Source of the DNA: Bacillota bacterium
Lineage (GTDB): Bacteria > Bacillota > Clostridia > Tissierellales > Peptoniphilaceae
Direction of reading: 5' to 3'
Assembly: GCA_023393815.1 (NCBI GenBank)
Contig: JAEXBU010000024.1
Location: 1-25,950, forward strand
DNA: 25,950 nt
Both the position numbers and the translations under genes were made by a program. This document shows positions 1-7,186 of the stretch, piece by piece; position 1 is the first letter of the stretch, and each line of letters opens with the position of its first letter. The notes below the pieces were generated by a model. The model was not told the origin of the DNA. It saw only the letters and a list, made by a program, of their open reading frames with translations, and searched no databases.

Positions 1-50
1 GGATAAGATCCTGCGTACTGTCGTTCTACGGAACGGAGAGCTATCGTGCC
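1..50 (+). ncRNA. Lysine riboswitch (L-box), 3' part, cut by window start
   Basis: Only the 3' end of the aptamer is in the window. It shows ACTGTCG at 17-23, a short hairpin CGTTC/GAACG (22-26 with 30-34), then GGAGAGCTATC at 35-45. This order of conserved blocks (CACTGTCG, hairpin, GGAGAGC) is the 3' signature of known lysine riboswitches. The downstream terminator (78-107) and an NhaC-family transporter complete the usual arrangement, since lysine riboswitches are known to control NhaC-type LysW transporters. The 5' aptamer half lies before the window, so the assignment rests on the 3' blocks and context. Confidence 0.8.
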
Positions 51-77
51 TTTTGTGTTTTTTGTATACGGAAAAAC

Positions 78-107
78 AAGAGTCATGATAGTATCATGGC
101 TCTTTTT
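78..107 (+). terminator. Intrinsic terminator, expression platform of the lysine riboswitch
   Basis: The arms AAGAGTCATGAT (78-89) and ATCATGGCTCTT (93-104) pair over 12 positions with one G-U wobble and a 3-base loop, followed by a T run to 107. It sits between the aptamer remnant and the transporter ribosome binding site, as expected for a lysine-induced attenuator. Confidence 0.85.
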
Positions 108-137
108 CGGTTGAAAACACAGAAAGGAAGATAGATT

Positions 138-1751
138 ATGACGAATCAACGCAATCTTATTATCGCCTTCGTTTTGGGCATCGTCGCCATCGCCGGGAGC
201 TTTGCCGTGGCGGCATCGGGAATGGAGACCCACGCAACCGCCTGGTCCCTCTTGCCTCCGGTAGTAGCCATTACCTTGGCTCTTATTACCAAGGAAGTAT
301 TTCCATCGCTGTTTACGGGAATTTTTGTCGGTGCCATTTTGGCCAGCGGCGGCGCTTTTACCACGACCATGGACCACGTCATCAACGATGGTTTAATTAG
401 CGCAGTCTCCGGGACGGCGGGGATTTTCCTCTTTTTGGTTCTCTTGGGTATGCTCGTTTCCCTTATCAACCGAAGTGGCGGCACCAAGGCTTTCGGAGAG
501 TGGGCGGCTCGCCACATTACCTCGAGAAGGGGAGCGCAAACGGCGGCCTTCTTCTTGGGCGTCTTGATTTTTATCGATGACTACTTTAACTGTCTTACCG
601 TGGGAAGCGTCATGCGGCCGGTCACCGACCGCTTCAAGATTTCCCATGCCAAACTCGCCTATATTATCGACGCCACGGCGGCGCCCATCTGTATGATCGC
701 CCCCATCTCTTCGTGGGCGGCAGCCGTATCCGGCTACGCTGAAGGAACGGGCATGAGCGGTATTACCATGTTTGTGCGGGCAATCCCCTACAACTTCTAC
801 TCTCTCCTGACCCTGGTTTTCGTCATCGTCTTAATTTGGAAGAGAGACGACTACGGCCCTATGCTTCGTTATGAAGAAGCGGTTCTTCAAGGCAACGACA
901 TATCCGCTTTGGAACAAGAGCTTCAAACCGTCGAAACGTCCGAACACGCCAGTTTATTCGACCTGGTGATCCCGATTTTCTTCTTAATCGTAACCTCCGT
1001 TTTGGCACTAATCTACGTGGGCGGCTACTTCGATCCCGCGTCGGGATTTGCAGGGGACTTCGTTGGAGCTTTCGGCAACACCGACGCCACCGTGGCTCTT
1101 CCCTGGGGCGCAACCATTACCTTGATCTTTACCATCGCCTATTTAATGATCCGTCGGGTGTTAAGTTTTAATACGTCTATGAACTGTTTAACGGAAGGAT
1201 TTAACTCCATGGTTGCAGCCATTATGATTTTAACCATGGCGACGGCGCTGAAGAACATTTCCAACGAACTTCTAGGCAGTGCCGATTACGTTGGCGCGAT
1301 GATGGGCAATGTGGCCGGCAGTCTGCAACTGTTTTTGCCCGTGGTCATTTTCATCGTCGCCTCCCTCTTGGCCTTCGCTACGGGGACCAGCTGGGGCACT
1401 TTCGGGATCTTGATCCCCATCGTGGTGAATATGTTTAACGTGGATAATCCCCTGTTCTTCATCGGCTTGTCCGCATGCCTAGCCGGTGCTGTCTGTGGCG
1501 ACCACTGTTCGCCCATTAGCGACACGACGATTATGTCCTCGGCAGGGGCTCAATGTAACCACGTGGTTCACGTATCCACCCAGTTGCCCTACGCGCTGAC
1601 CGTTGCCGGCGTGAGCGGTGTCTGCTACCTGATCGCGGGCTTCGCGCAAAATCCTTTCGTACCCCTTATTGCGGGGATCGTGATGATTGTAGGCATCTTA
1701 ACCTTTGTCGGCGGACGAAACCGACATCCGGAATTGAGAAGTCAATTGTAA
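138..1751 (+). CDS. nhaC: NhaC-family transporter, probable lysine transporter (LysW-like)
   Basis: A 537-residue polytopic membrane protein with about a dozen hydrophobic segments. It carries NhaC-family blocks: FIDDYFNCLTVGSVMRP near residues 149-166, then KLAYIIDATAAPICMIAPIS, and near the C-terminus GDHCSPISDTT. The family is classed as Na+/H+ antiporters, but some members are predicted amino-acid carriers. Here the lysine riboswitch remnant and terminator directly upstream argue for lysine uptake, repressed when lysine is plentiful. The ATG at 138 follows an AAAGGAAG ribosome binding site at 123-130. It is a single-gene unit ending at a strong terminator (1831-1865). The family is certain from sequence; the substrate is inferred from the leader. 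Confidence 0.88.
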   Translation: MTNQRNLIIAFVLGIVAIAGSFAVAASGMETHATAWSLLPPVVAITLALITKEVFPSLFTGIFVGAILASGGAFTTTMDHVINDGLISAVSGTAGIFLFLVLLGMLVSLINRSGGTKAFGEWAARHITSRRGAQTAAFFLGVLIFIDDYFNCLTVGSVMRPVTDRFKISHAKLAYIIDATAAPICMIAPISSWAAAVSGYAEGTGMSGITMFVRAIPYNFYSLLTLVFVIVLIWKRDDYGPMLRYEEAVLQGNDISALEQELQTVETSEHASLFDLVIPIFFLIVTSVLALIYVGGYFDPASGFAGDFVGAFGNTDATVALPWGATITLIFTIAYLMIRRVLSFNTSMNCLTEGFNSMVAAIMILTMATALKNISNELLGSADYVGAMMGNVAGSLQLFLPVVIFIVASLLAFATGTSWGTFGILIPIVVNMFNVDNPLFFIGLSACLAGAVCGDHCSPISDTTIMSSAGAQCNHVVHVSTQLPYALTVAGVSGVCYLIAGFAQNPFVPLIAGIVMIVGILTFVGGRNRHPELRSQL

Positions 1752-1830
1752 AGAAAAAGCGGCGCGAAAGGTGCATAGAATTAGGGATTTAACGAAACCG
1801 ATTCAGAGCATCTTACGGCGAAAAGAAAAA

Positions 1831-1865
1831 GAGGCTACAAACAAATTCGTTTGTAGTCTTTTTTT
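1831..1865 (+). terminator. Intrinsic terminator after the NhaC-family gene
   Basis: Arms CTACAAAC (1835-1842) and GTTTGTAG (1849-1856) form a perfect 8-bp stem, extended by G-U and G-C pairs, followed by a run of T to 1865. It closes the transporter transcription unit. Confidence 0.85.
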
Positions 1866-1957
1866 ATCTCTCGAAATAGAAAAATATAGCCAATGCAAAA
1901 TGGAGGTATCTTTTTCCGAACGGGAAAAGTACACGACAAAAGCAAGGGAGGGGAGAA

Positions 1958-2083
1958 CTATGAAACAGGAAATTTTAAACATACGAAAAATAGAAAGTGA
2001 GGCATGAAAAGATACAGAGAAAGCTCCGTGAATAACAAAAAATAGACGGCAAGTAGGAGAACGTACAGTCTATTTTTATTCAT
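1958..2083 (-). pseudogene. Short hydrophobic ORF (41 aa), last member of a decayed minus-strand cassette
   Basis: It reads from ATG 2083 to TAG 1958-1960 as 41 residues, starting MNKNRLYVLLLAVYFLLFTE, essentially one membrane-spanning segment. Its ATG overlaps the TGA of the preceding fragment in an ATGA (2080-2083), a normal sign of translational coupling. It may be a truncated membrane protein of a toxin/immunity cassette or an intact one-helix protein. No family is recognised. The following 10-bp inverted repeat lies inside the frame, which weakens the case for an intact gene. Confidence 0.35.
1960..2007 (+). other. 15-codon ORF with a strong ribosome binding site; leader peptide or gene stub
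   Basis: A purine-rich GGGAGGGGAG (1946-1955) sits five bases before ATG 1960, which opens a 15-residue frame (MKQEILNIRKIESEA) ending at TGA 2005-2007. A short hairpin (CTTTTTCC 1910-1917 with GGGAAAAG 1922-1929) lies just upstream. The inverted repeat AAAAATAGAC/GTCTATTTTT (2038-2047 with 2069-2078), ending in T residues, lies downstream and could end transcription. It may be the surviving start of a deleted gene or a real small peptide. No family is recognised. It overlaps the antisense hydrophobic ORF at 1958-2083. Confidence 0.3.
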
Positions 2084-2333
2084 TTTGTTCCTCTCTTTAT
2101 TTGTTCAAAATCTTCTTTCAATCTTATGACGCCCATTCCTTCATTATAAGTTTGTAACCCTCTCTGTTTCTCTATCATCAACTTCAAAAGAATCGTCATT
2201 TAATTCATTCAGTCTTTTTATTAACTTGCCTAATAACTCGAGCATTTTATATTTATCTTTCTTTTTTGTGTCATAAGCATCCTTCTAAAGTGGACCAAAT
2301 ATAAAATCCAACATTACTCTTGATTTTTTTCAT
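2080..2333 (-). pseudogene. Frame-broken small gene, immunity-protein-like position
   Basis: A start at ATG 2333 gives MKKIKSNVGFYIWS, then the coherent sequence moves to another frame (DFIFGPL, an in-frame TAG, then KDAYDTKKKDKYKMLELLG and onward through a charged helical stretch ending ETE). After a second shift it runs GLQTYNEGMGVIRLKEDFE to a TGA at 2080-2082. Together this looks like one protein of about 85 residues broken by two frameshifts and a stop. It begins in an ATGA overlap with the upstream fragment, the usual spacing of toxin-immunity pairs. The family is not recognised; the immunity role is inferred only from size, charge and position. Confidence 0.45.
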
Positions 2334-2503
2334 TTACTTAGCTCCTTTGAGTCAGGATAAATAGATACTATGAAACCATTAGTGCCAACAGCGGAAACTA
2401 CAAAATACTCTCCATTATAAAGGTAAATTTTCTCTAGTTTACCATTTTTAACGCGGATTTAAGTTCTTTACTATTTTGGAAACCATCTTTGGCAAAACAT
2501 TTT
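2330..2503 (-). pseudogene. C-terminal fragment of an unrecognised protein, possible toxin tail
   Basis: It reads, with one single-base frameshift in an A run near 2446, as KDGFQNSKELKSALK then NGKLEKIYLYNGEYFVVSAV and GTNGFIVSIYPDSKELSK, ending at TGA 2330-2332. The strand-rich tail closing with a VSIYP-type motif resembles the ends of small BECR-fold nuclease toxins, but the match is too short to be sure. Its stop overlaps the ATG of the next small gene (ATGA), supporting a toxin then immunity order. No start is visible; sequence before about 2503 belongs to a different broken gene. Confidence 0.4.
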
Positions 2504-2511
2504 ATCATTTA

Positions 2512-2713
2512 CACTCGAGTATTTTCGATATAGATGTATTATACTTTGCCCGCATGCTTATTTTGAAGTGCTTTAGAGCCAGCAAATTATCCCCGTGGAT
2601 AAGCATATTTTCTGTGTCGGAGGCGTTTTTTGTGTTCAATTTTTCTTTATCTTCTATAAGTATTCGCGGCTCGACTTTTATTTTTTTCTCTTTGCCATAC
2701 CAGGTAAGTTCTC
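2512..2713 (-). pseudogene. Remnant of a type III restriction-modification methyltransferase (Mod)
   Basis: The minus strand reads TWYGKEKKIKVEPRILIEDK followed by NASDTENMLIHGDNLLALK. That is the characteristic lead-in to motif I of type III Mod (beta-class N6-adenine) methyltransferases (PRILIED...ENMLIHGDNLLALK). It continues in the next frame as NKHAGKV, a stop, then YIYIENTRV, matching the family's AGKV-CIYIDPPYNTG block with the catalytic DPPY destroyed. A one-base loss before TWYG (GAGAACTT at 2706-2713) is also visible. Only about 65 of the several hundred family residues survive; no Res partner is present. Confidence 0.75.
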
Positions 2714-2845
2714 ATTTATTGCGCACTTTCTCCCTCCGGCCAGTCGTCTACTTTATGCCGTTTTCACGTAAAATCATACTACGTATTTACATTCCCTCTT
2801 TTTAAGTTTACGAAGGAGGAGGCATTTTAGGCTTTTTCTAACGAT

Positions 2846-2865
2846 CGTTCTTCTGTGAAAGAACG
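2846..2865. repeat. Perfect 7-bp inverted repeat upstream of the metallopeptidase
   Basis: CGTTCTT (2846-2852) and AAGAACG (2859-2865) flank a 6-base spacer, about 50 bases before a TATAAT at 2917-2922. It lacks a T run, so it is not an obvious terminator. It could be an operator or a leftover of the decayed island. The interval 2714-2845 shows no gene, only an isolated GGAGGAGG at 2814-2821 with no start codon behind it. Confidence 0.35.
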
Positions 2866-2941
2866 AGGATTTATGGAAGTTTTTCGCAACTACTTTATAA
2901 TTTCCTGTATCCATCATATAATGAAGGTTCAGGAGGCAGGC

Positions 2942-3307
2942 ATGGAGGATCGATTTGACGAAATGGCAGAAATTTTAGACGGAGCGGTGGACGAACTGCC
3001 CCAAGCGTATTTTCGCGGTTTAAACGGAGGCGTGCTTTTTTCTAAAGAAGAAATGCGCGACGAAACCTATCCGGAACTTTACATTATGGGCCACTACAAA
3101 TCCGAGCCCGTGGGGCGATCCATCGTCTTGTACTACGGGTCTTTTATGGCGTTGTACGGCGATCGCCCCCACGAGGAACTCGCGGAAGAGTTAAAAGAGA
3201 CGTTGTATCACGAACTCACCCATCACTTGGAAGCTTTGGCCGGAGAAAACGATCTGGTTTTGGAGGATCAGGCTTTTTTAGAGCGGTATAGGAGGGAAAA
3301 TGAATAA
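2942..3307 (+). CDS. Small zincin-like metallopeptidase family protein
   Basis: A 121-residue protein with the zinc-binding signature HELTHHLE at residues 90-97 (HExxH plus a following Glu). This fits the small bacterial zincin-like metallopeptidase family (DUF1025-type) in both size and C-terminal placement of the motif. It has no signal peptide, so it is probably cytoplasmic. I chose ATG 2942 because AGGAGG (2931-2936) precedes it by five bases and a TATAAT (2917-2922) lies just before that. A longer GTG start at 2855 would put the promoter inside the gene. It overlaps the next gene by 8 nt. Substrate unknown. Confidence 0.82.
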   Translation: MEDRFDEMAEILDGAVDELPQAYFRGLNGGVLFSKEEMRDETYPELYIMGHYKSEPVGRSIVLYYGSFMALYGDRPHEELAEELKETLYHELTHHLEALAGENDLVLEDQAFLERYRRENE

Positions 3308-4106
3308 ATTTTACGGCAACTTTTTTAAATACGCGGGCACGGCTTTGGACTACCTGTTGGAATTTTTTATTGCCGTCTTCAGTCTGTTGACGGAACTGTC
3401 CCGCTCCTTTCGCAGTCTTCTTCTGTCCGTACTGTTTTTCGGCGGCTGTCTGTTCTTTTTTATTTTTCTCATTCCCATGAGCTATTCGTCCCGAAGGGGC
3501 TTTCCCTGGGGGAGCATCGTGCTTTTGATTTTGGTCTTTCCCATTATCGGCTCTTTTGCCGTCAGTCGGCTGAAATATTTGCAGTACATGGTGACGGAAT
3601 ATTTTTACGAACGGGCCGATTACTATTTGTTGGGAAAAAACGTGACCTACGATACCATGGGGGATTACGGCAGGCGGTACCGAAGAAAGATCGAAGAAGA
3701 GCGAAGACGCCGGGAAGAGGAGGAGGCTCGTCGGGAAGAGGAGTTGTTCCGCCGTCAGTTCGAAGCTTTTTTTAATCAGGGAAACTTTACGGGTAACGGT
3801 GGCGGCTACGGAGATTTCGGCCAAGGCGGTTACAGCGGCGGCCAATGGGGCTACGATCCACCGGGTGCCTACGACGGAGGATTTAAGGAAAAATACGAAG
3901 CGGCCGCCCGTCGCCTCGGAGTGGATGTGACGGCGGACAAGTACGAAATTCGCCTGGCGTATAAAAAACTCGCGAAAAAGTACCATCCGGACCTCAATCC
4001 CCAAGAAGATACGACGAAGATTTTTCAAGAGATCAACGCGGCCAACGACTTCTTAACGGACGAGGCCATTGCCCGCTATAAATCCACTTACGGAAGACAA
4101 CAATAG
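3300..4106 (+). CDS. Membrane protein with C-terminal J domain (DnaJ-like co-chaperone)
   Basis: 268 residues in three parts. Residues about 35-90 contain two hydrophobic helices. Residues about 125-155 are a highly charged Arg/Glu coiled coil, followed by a Gly/Tyr/Gln-rich stretch to about 195. The last 70 residues form a J domain with the essential HPD at 229-231 in KKYHPDLNPQ, then FQEINAANDFL. J domains stimulate Hsp70 (DnaK) ATPase, so this should recruit DnaK to the membrane. Unlike classical DnaJ, the J domain is C-terminal and there is no zinc-finger region. It overlaps the metallopeptidase gene by 8 nt and is followed after 8 nt by a glycosyltransferase gene, suggesting one operon. 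The client is unknown. Confidence 0.85.
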   Translation: MNKFYGNFFKYAGTALDYLLEFFIAVFSLLTELSRSFRSLLLSVLFFGGCLFFFIFLIPMSYSSRRGFPWGSIVLLILVFPIIGSFAVSRLKYLQYMVTEYFYERADYYLLGKNVTYDTMGDYGRRYRRKIEEERRRREEEEARREEELFRRQFEAFFNQGNFTGNGGGYGDFGQGGYSGGQWGYDPPGAYDGGFKEKYEAAARRLGVDVTADKYEIRLAYKKLAKKYHPDLNPQEDTTKIFQEINAANDFLTDEAIARYKSTYGRQQ

Positions 4107-4114
4107 GAGCGACG

Positions 4115-5338
4115 ATGAAAGTATTGCACACCTTGGCTCAGTTGCCCACGCGCACGGGCAGCGGCGTTTATTTTTCAAATTTAGTGAAGGGATTGGAGAA
4201 GAAGGGAGTGGAAAACGCCCTGATTTACGGCATTCAGGCACCTTACCATTTCGACTTTCACCAAAGGTGCTATCCGGTGACCTTTCATACGGAGGAGGTA
4301 CCCTTTCCCATTTGCGGCATGAGCGACGAAATGCCTTACGAAAACACGGTGTATTCGCAAATGGATGCGAAGCAAGTGGAGCTGTGGCGAAGAGCCTTTC
4401 GGAAGCGGCTGGAAGCGGCCAAGGAGGAATTTCAACCCGATTTGGTTCTCGCCCATCACTTGTGGTATTTGACGGATATGGTTCTCGAAATTTTCGAAGG
4501 GGTTCCCGTCATCGGCATTTGCCACGGCACGGATTTGCGCCAAGGGGAAAAGCATGGAGACTTGCTGGAGGCGTACGGGAGCAATATGTCTAAGTTGGAT
4601 CACGTCTTTGCCCTGTCGAAAAAAGACAAAGCCTCTGTAGCCCGCATGTTCGCCATAGACGAGTCCAAAATCACGGTCATGGGCGGTGGATACAATGCAT
4701 CGATCTTTAACGATCAGGGCATTTGGCGTCACGAGGATCGCGTAAAGATCATTTACGCCGGAAAACTTTCCCGAGCCAAAGGGGTGTACGAACTGGCCAA
4801 AGCCTACCCGAATGTAAAACGCAAGTATCCGGATGTAGATATGGAGCTGATCGGCGAGGAAAGCTTGGAGCACAAGGACCGCATCTTCGAATGCGCCCAC
4901 TACAAGGAGGGTTTCAAGATCCACAACGTGATCGACCAAAAAGCCCTGGGCGCCCACATGAAGACCTGCGATATTTTCGTCCTGCCCAGTTATTACGAAG
5001 GTCTGGGACTCATCGCCATTGAAGCCTTGGCTTGCCGTATGCGCCTCGTAACCGCGGAACTCGACGGGTTAATGGAGCTGTTGGGAGACGATATCGTCAA
5101 AAGCGACGTGGTGGAAGTGGTGGCCTTGCCGAAGTTGTACAACACGGATCAGCCCTATAAGCTGGAAATCGACGGTTACGTCCAAAGATTGGAAGAGGCG
5201 CTGGAAAAGCAGATTCTGGCGGTGAAGGAGAAGAAGCCCTTTTCCGATGCAATCTACGACAAGATCCAGGGCTTTTCTTGGAGTGAAATCATCGAAAGGG
5301 AATACGATGTGATACTGCGCGTTGCGGAAAAGAAGTAG
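4115..5338 (+). CDS. Glycosyltransferase family 4 (GT-B fold)
   Basis: 407 residues. The N-terminal half starts MKVLHTLAQLPTRTGSGVY, the glycine-rich acceptor-side loop of GT-B enzymes. The C-terminal half has KIIYAGKLSRAKGVYELAKA, the nucleotide-sugar domain entry, and the donor-binding E-x7-E motif at E295/E303 in YYEGLGLIAIE. Such retaining transferases use a nucleotide sugar to build glycolipids, cell-wall or surface glycans. It has no membrane segment and probably acts at the inner membrane face. The start is ATG 4115 after GGAGCG. It is the last gene of the 2942-5338 operon, ending at a terminator. Donor and acceptor cannot be told from sequence. Confidence 0.85.
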   Translation: MKVLHTLAQLPTRTGSGVYFSNLVKGLEKKGVENALIYGIQAPYHFDFHQRCYPVTFHTEEVPFPICGMSDEMPYENTVYSQMDAKQVELWRRAFRKRLEAAKEEFQPDLVLAHHLWYLTDMVLEIFEGVPVIGICHGTDLRQGEKHGDLLEAYGSNMSKLDHVFALSKKDKASVARMFAIDESKITVMGGGYNASIFNDQGIWRHEDRVKIIYAGKLSRAKGVYELAKAYPNVKRKYPDVDMELIGEESLEHKDRIFECAHYKEGFKIHNVIDQKALGAHMKTCDIFVLPSYYEGLGLIAIEALACRMRLVTAELDGLMELLGDDIVKSDVVEVVALPKLYNTDQPYKLEIDGYVQRLEEALEKQILAVKEKKPFSDAIYDKIQGFSWSEIIEREYDVILRVAEKK

Positions 5339-5358
5339 GAGCCCGTGGGCTCTTTTTT
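5339..5358 (+). terminator. Intrinsic terminator of the glycosyltransferase operon
   Basis: GAGCC (5339-5343) and GGCTC (5348-5352) pair around a 4-base loop, followed by six T (5353-5358). It directly follows the stop codon. Confidence 0.85.
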
Positions 5359-5367
5359 CTTGAGCAA

Positions 5368-5390
5368 TAAAAAAAGCCCCTGAGAGCTTC
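5368..5390 (-). terminator. Intrinsic terminator of nadK
   Basis: On the minus strand AAGCTC pairs with GGGCTT (one G-U) around a short loop and is followed by seven or more T (A run at 5369-5375 on the plus strand). It is back to back with the plus-strand terminator at 5339-5358. Confidence 0.7.
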
Positions 5391-5392
5391 TT

Positions 5393-6193
5393 TTACAGAA
5401 ATTTGCTTTTAATATTTTCCCAGTAATTATTTTTCATAACCAGTTTTTGGATACGCTTGTCCGAAAAGCGAATATTGATGCGTTTCAGTTGGCTGTAGCT
5501 GTGTTCCCTACCGTCAATGAGAACCAAATTGCTGTTGGCGTAGCGTCGTTCGGGCACGAGAGAGATTGCGTGTTCTCCGGGGATTACCAAAGACGTCTTT
5601 AGCGAACGGTAGGAGTGGGAAGAAATTCCCGCGATAGGCGTCAGAACCGTAGCCTCCACTTGAGGGTGGATCATGGCGCCACCTAAGGACAGATTGTAGC
5701 CGCTGGATCCCGAAGGGGTGGCAACGAGCATTCCGTCGCCGGAAAATTTTTCCAAGTGGTTTCGATCGACAAAGACGTTCATGTGAATGACCTTTGAATT
5801 TTGCGCCTTCAACACCACTTCGTTAATGGCCTGTACGTAAAATTTCTTTTGATTCGTATATACTTCCGCGCCCAAAATCGGCAGGGCGTTGATGTGATAA
5901 TTTTTGTTTTTGTAATCGTCGATAAAGGCGTCCAAGTAGTCGGGATTGATCTCCTGGTAAAATCCCAAATGGCCGGTGTTAATGCCCACGATGGGCGTAG
6001 AGGAAAAATTCGTACGGTTTACCGCCTTAATAAAGGCGCCGTCGCCGCCGACGGTAATGGTTAATTCTGCCTTCGGAGACAGATTGGTCGTGGGCGTAAA
6101 GTGGTGCTGTTTCAACTTTTGGATCAGGCGCTTGGTGGTCTTTCGACTTTCAAAATTGGAGTTTGAAATTATATTGATGATGGGACCTGTCAC
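5393..6193 (-). CDS. nadK: NAD kinase
   Basis: 266 residues, the usual size. It phosphorylates NAD to NADP in the cytoplasm. The family markers are present in order: VGGDGAF (GGDG at 49-52, phosphate donor binding), GINTGHLGF, INEVVL (NE at 124-125), and SGDGMLVATPSGSSGYN (151-167), the variant of the TPTGSTAY dinucleotide loop. The start is GTG 6193, chosen because AGGAGGTG (6200-6207) lies just upstream on this strand. It is transcribed divergently from the RluA-family gene, with a 58-bp gap that must hold promoters for both. It stands alone with its own terminator. Confidence 0.93.
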   Translation of the reverse strand: MTGPIINIISNSNFESRKTTKRLIQKLKQHHFTPTTNLSPKAELTITVGGDGAFIKAVNRTNFSSTPIVGINTGHLGFYQEINPDYLDAFIDDYKNKNYHINALPILGAEVYTNQKKFYVQAINEVVLKAQNSKVIHMNVFVDRNHLEKFSGDGMLVATPSGSSGYNLSLGGAMIHPQVEATVLTPIAGISSHSYRSLKTSLVIPGEHAISLVPERRYANSNLVLIDGREHSYSQLKRINIRFSDKRIQKLVMKNNYWENIKSKFL

Positions 6194-6251
6194 AATGTCA
6201 CCTCCTTATGAAAAAATTCGTTCACTTATATGGTAAAGCAAAAGGAGAAAA

Positions 6252-7100
6252 ATGAAAAGTATAGAGGCGATGAAATTTCAGGTAGAGAGAAATTACAAGC
6301 GGGCGGATACGTTTTTACGGCACGAAGGATTTTCCGGCGGCCTCTGTCGCCGGGTCTTTCTCGCAGGCCTCGTTTCGCGCGGCGGTCGGGCAATTCACAA
6401 ACATACGCCCCTCGAAGAGGGAGATGCGGTGGCCGTGGCCTTCGGCGACGAAGAGACGGATCTCGCCCCCGAACCCTTTCACCAGCGGATCGTTTACGAA
6501 GACGAGGATTTGATGGTGATCGACAAGGGAATCATCCCTTCCATGCCCTGTAAAATGTATCCTTGCGCCACCTTGGCCAACGAAATTGCCGGCTACTTTC
6601 AGTCCATCGGCTTGAAGCGAAAGGTGCGTATGTTGGGGCGGTTGGACAAAGAAACCACGGGGCTTCTTATGGTAGCGAAAAATCCCTACGCCTACGGGGT
6701 CCTTGAAAAGAATCATACAGAAAATAAAACCTATCTCGCCCTGGTGCTTGGCGCGGTGACGGAGCCGGGAATCGTCGATGCGCCCATAGGACCCGGGGAA
6801 AATTCTCTGGTGCGCGTCTTGCGGGAGGACGGACAGCGGGCGGTGACTCGTTACAGGCCCCTGGTAACGGGAAAAATCAGCTTATTGGAAATCACGTTGA
6901 AAACCGGGCGAACCCATCAAATTCGCTGCCACCTGCACGCCGTCGGCCATCCCGTCTTGGGTGATGAACTCTACGGCGGCGGGAAGGGACACGTGCACTT
7001 GCACGTGCACCGATTGTCTTTTATCCATCCGCGGACGAAAGAGGCTGTGACCTGTGTCTCGCCCATGCCCGATGCGTGGAGAGACGATATGGAAGGATGA
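6252..7100 (+). CDS. RluA-family 23S rRNA/tRNA pseudouridine synthase
   Basis: 282 residues. An S4-like N-terminal region is followed by the catalytic domain: VYEDEDLMVIDKG, the catalytic block GRLDKETTGLL with the nucleophile Asp at 132, and TGRTHQIRCHLHAVGHPVLGD near residues 222-243. These define RluA-type enzymes that isomerise uridine to pseudouridine in rRNA or tRNA (RluC/RluD/RluA class). The exact target uridine cannot be assigned. ATG 6252 is preceded by AAGGAG; an internal ATG at 6270 has a poorer site. Divergent from nadK. No convincing terminator follows. Confidence 0.9.
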   Translation: MKSIEAMKFQVERNYKRADTFLRHEGFSGGLCRRVFLAGLVSRGGRAIHKHTPLEEGDAVAVAFGDEETDLAPEPFHQRIVYEDEDLMVIDKGIIPSMPCKMYPCATLANEIAGYFQSIGLKRKVRMLGRLDKETTGLLMVAKNPYAYGVLEKNHTENKTYLALVLGAVTEPGIVDAPIGPGENSLVRVLREDGQRAVTRYRPLVTGKISLLEITLKTGRTHQIRCHLHAVGHPVLGDELYGGGKGHVHLHVHRLSFIHPRTKEAVTCVSPMPDAWRDDMEG

Positions 7101-7186
7101 GCGGTCGAAGTGAAAGTTATACCATAGAAAAATTAAATACTCTATTTTAAGCATGGCAATTTAAAATTTGGCCGACATTCATCGTC

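Noticed and set aside
1..50. TPP riboswitch 3' end (GGATAAG...GCGTA resemblance)
   Set aside because: The ACTGTCG, hairpin, GGAGAGC order matches the lysine riboswitch far better, and the NhaC-family gene fits lysine.
1771..2007. 78-codon plus-strand ORF
   Set aside because: It runs through the nhaC terminator stem and has no ribosome site at its start; only the last 15 codons follow a good site.
2476..2805. 109-codon plus-strand ORF
   Set aside because: It is antisense to the recognisable Mod fragment and has no family features.
2855..2941. N-terminal extension of the metallopeptidase from GTG 2855
   Set aside because: It would start inside a hairpin and include the TATAAT; ATG 2942 has a well-placed AGGAGG.
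3216..4028. 270-codon minus-strand ORF
   Set aside because: It is a mirror frame of the J-domain protein gene, with low-complexity sequence and no start signal.
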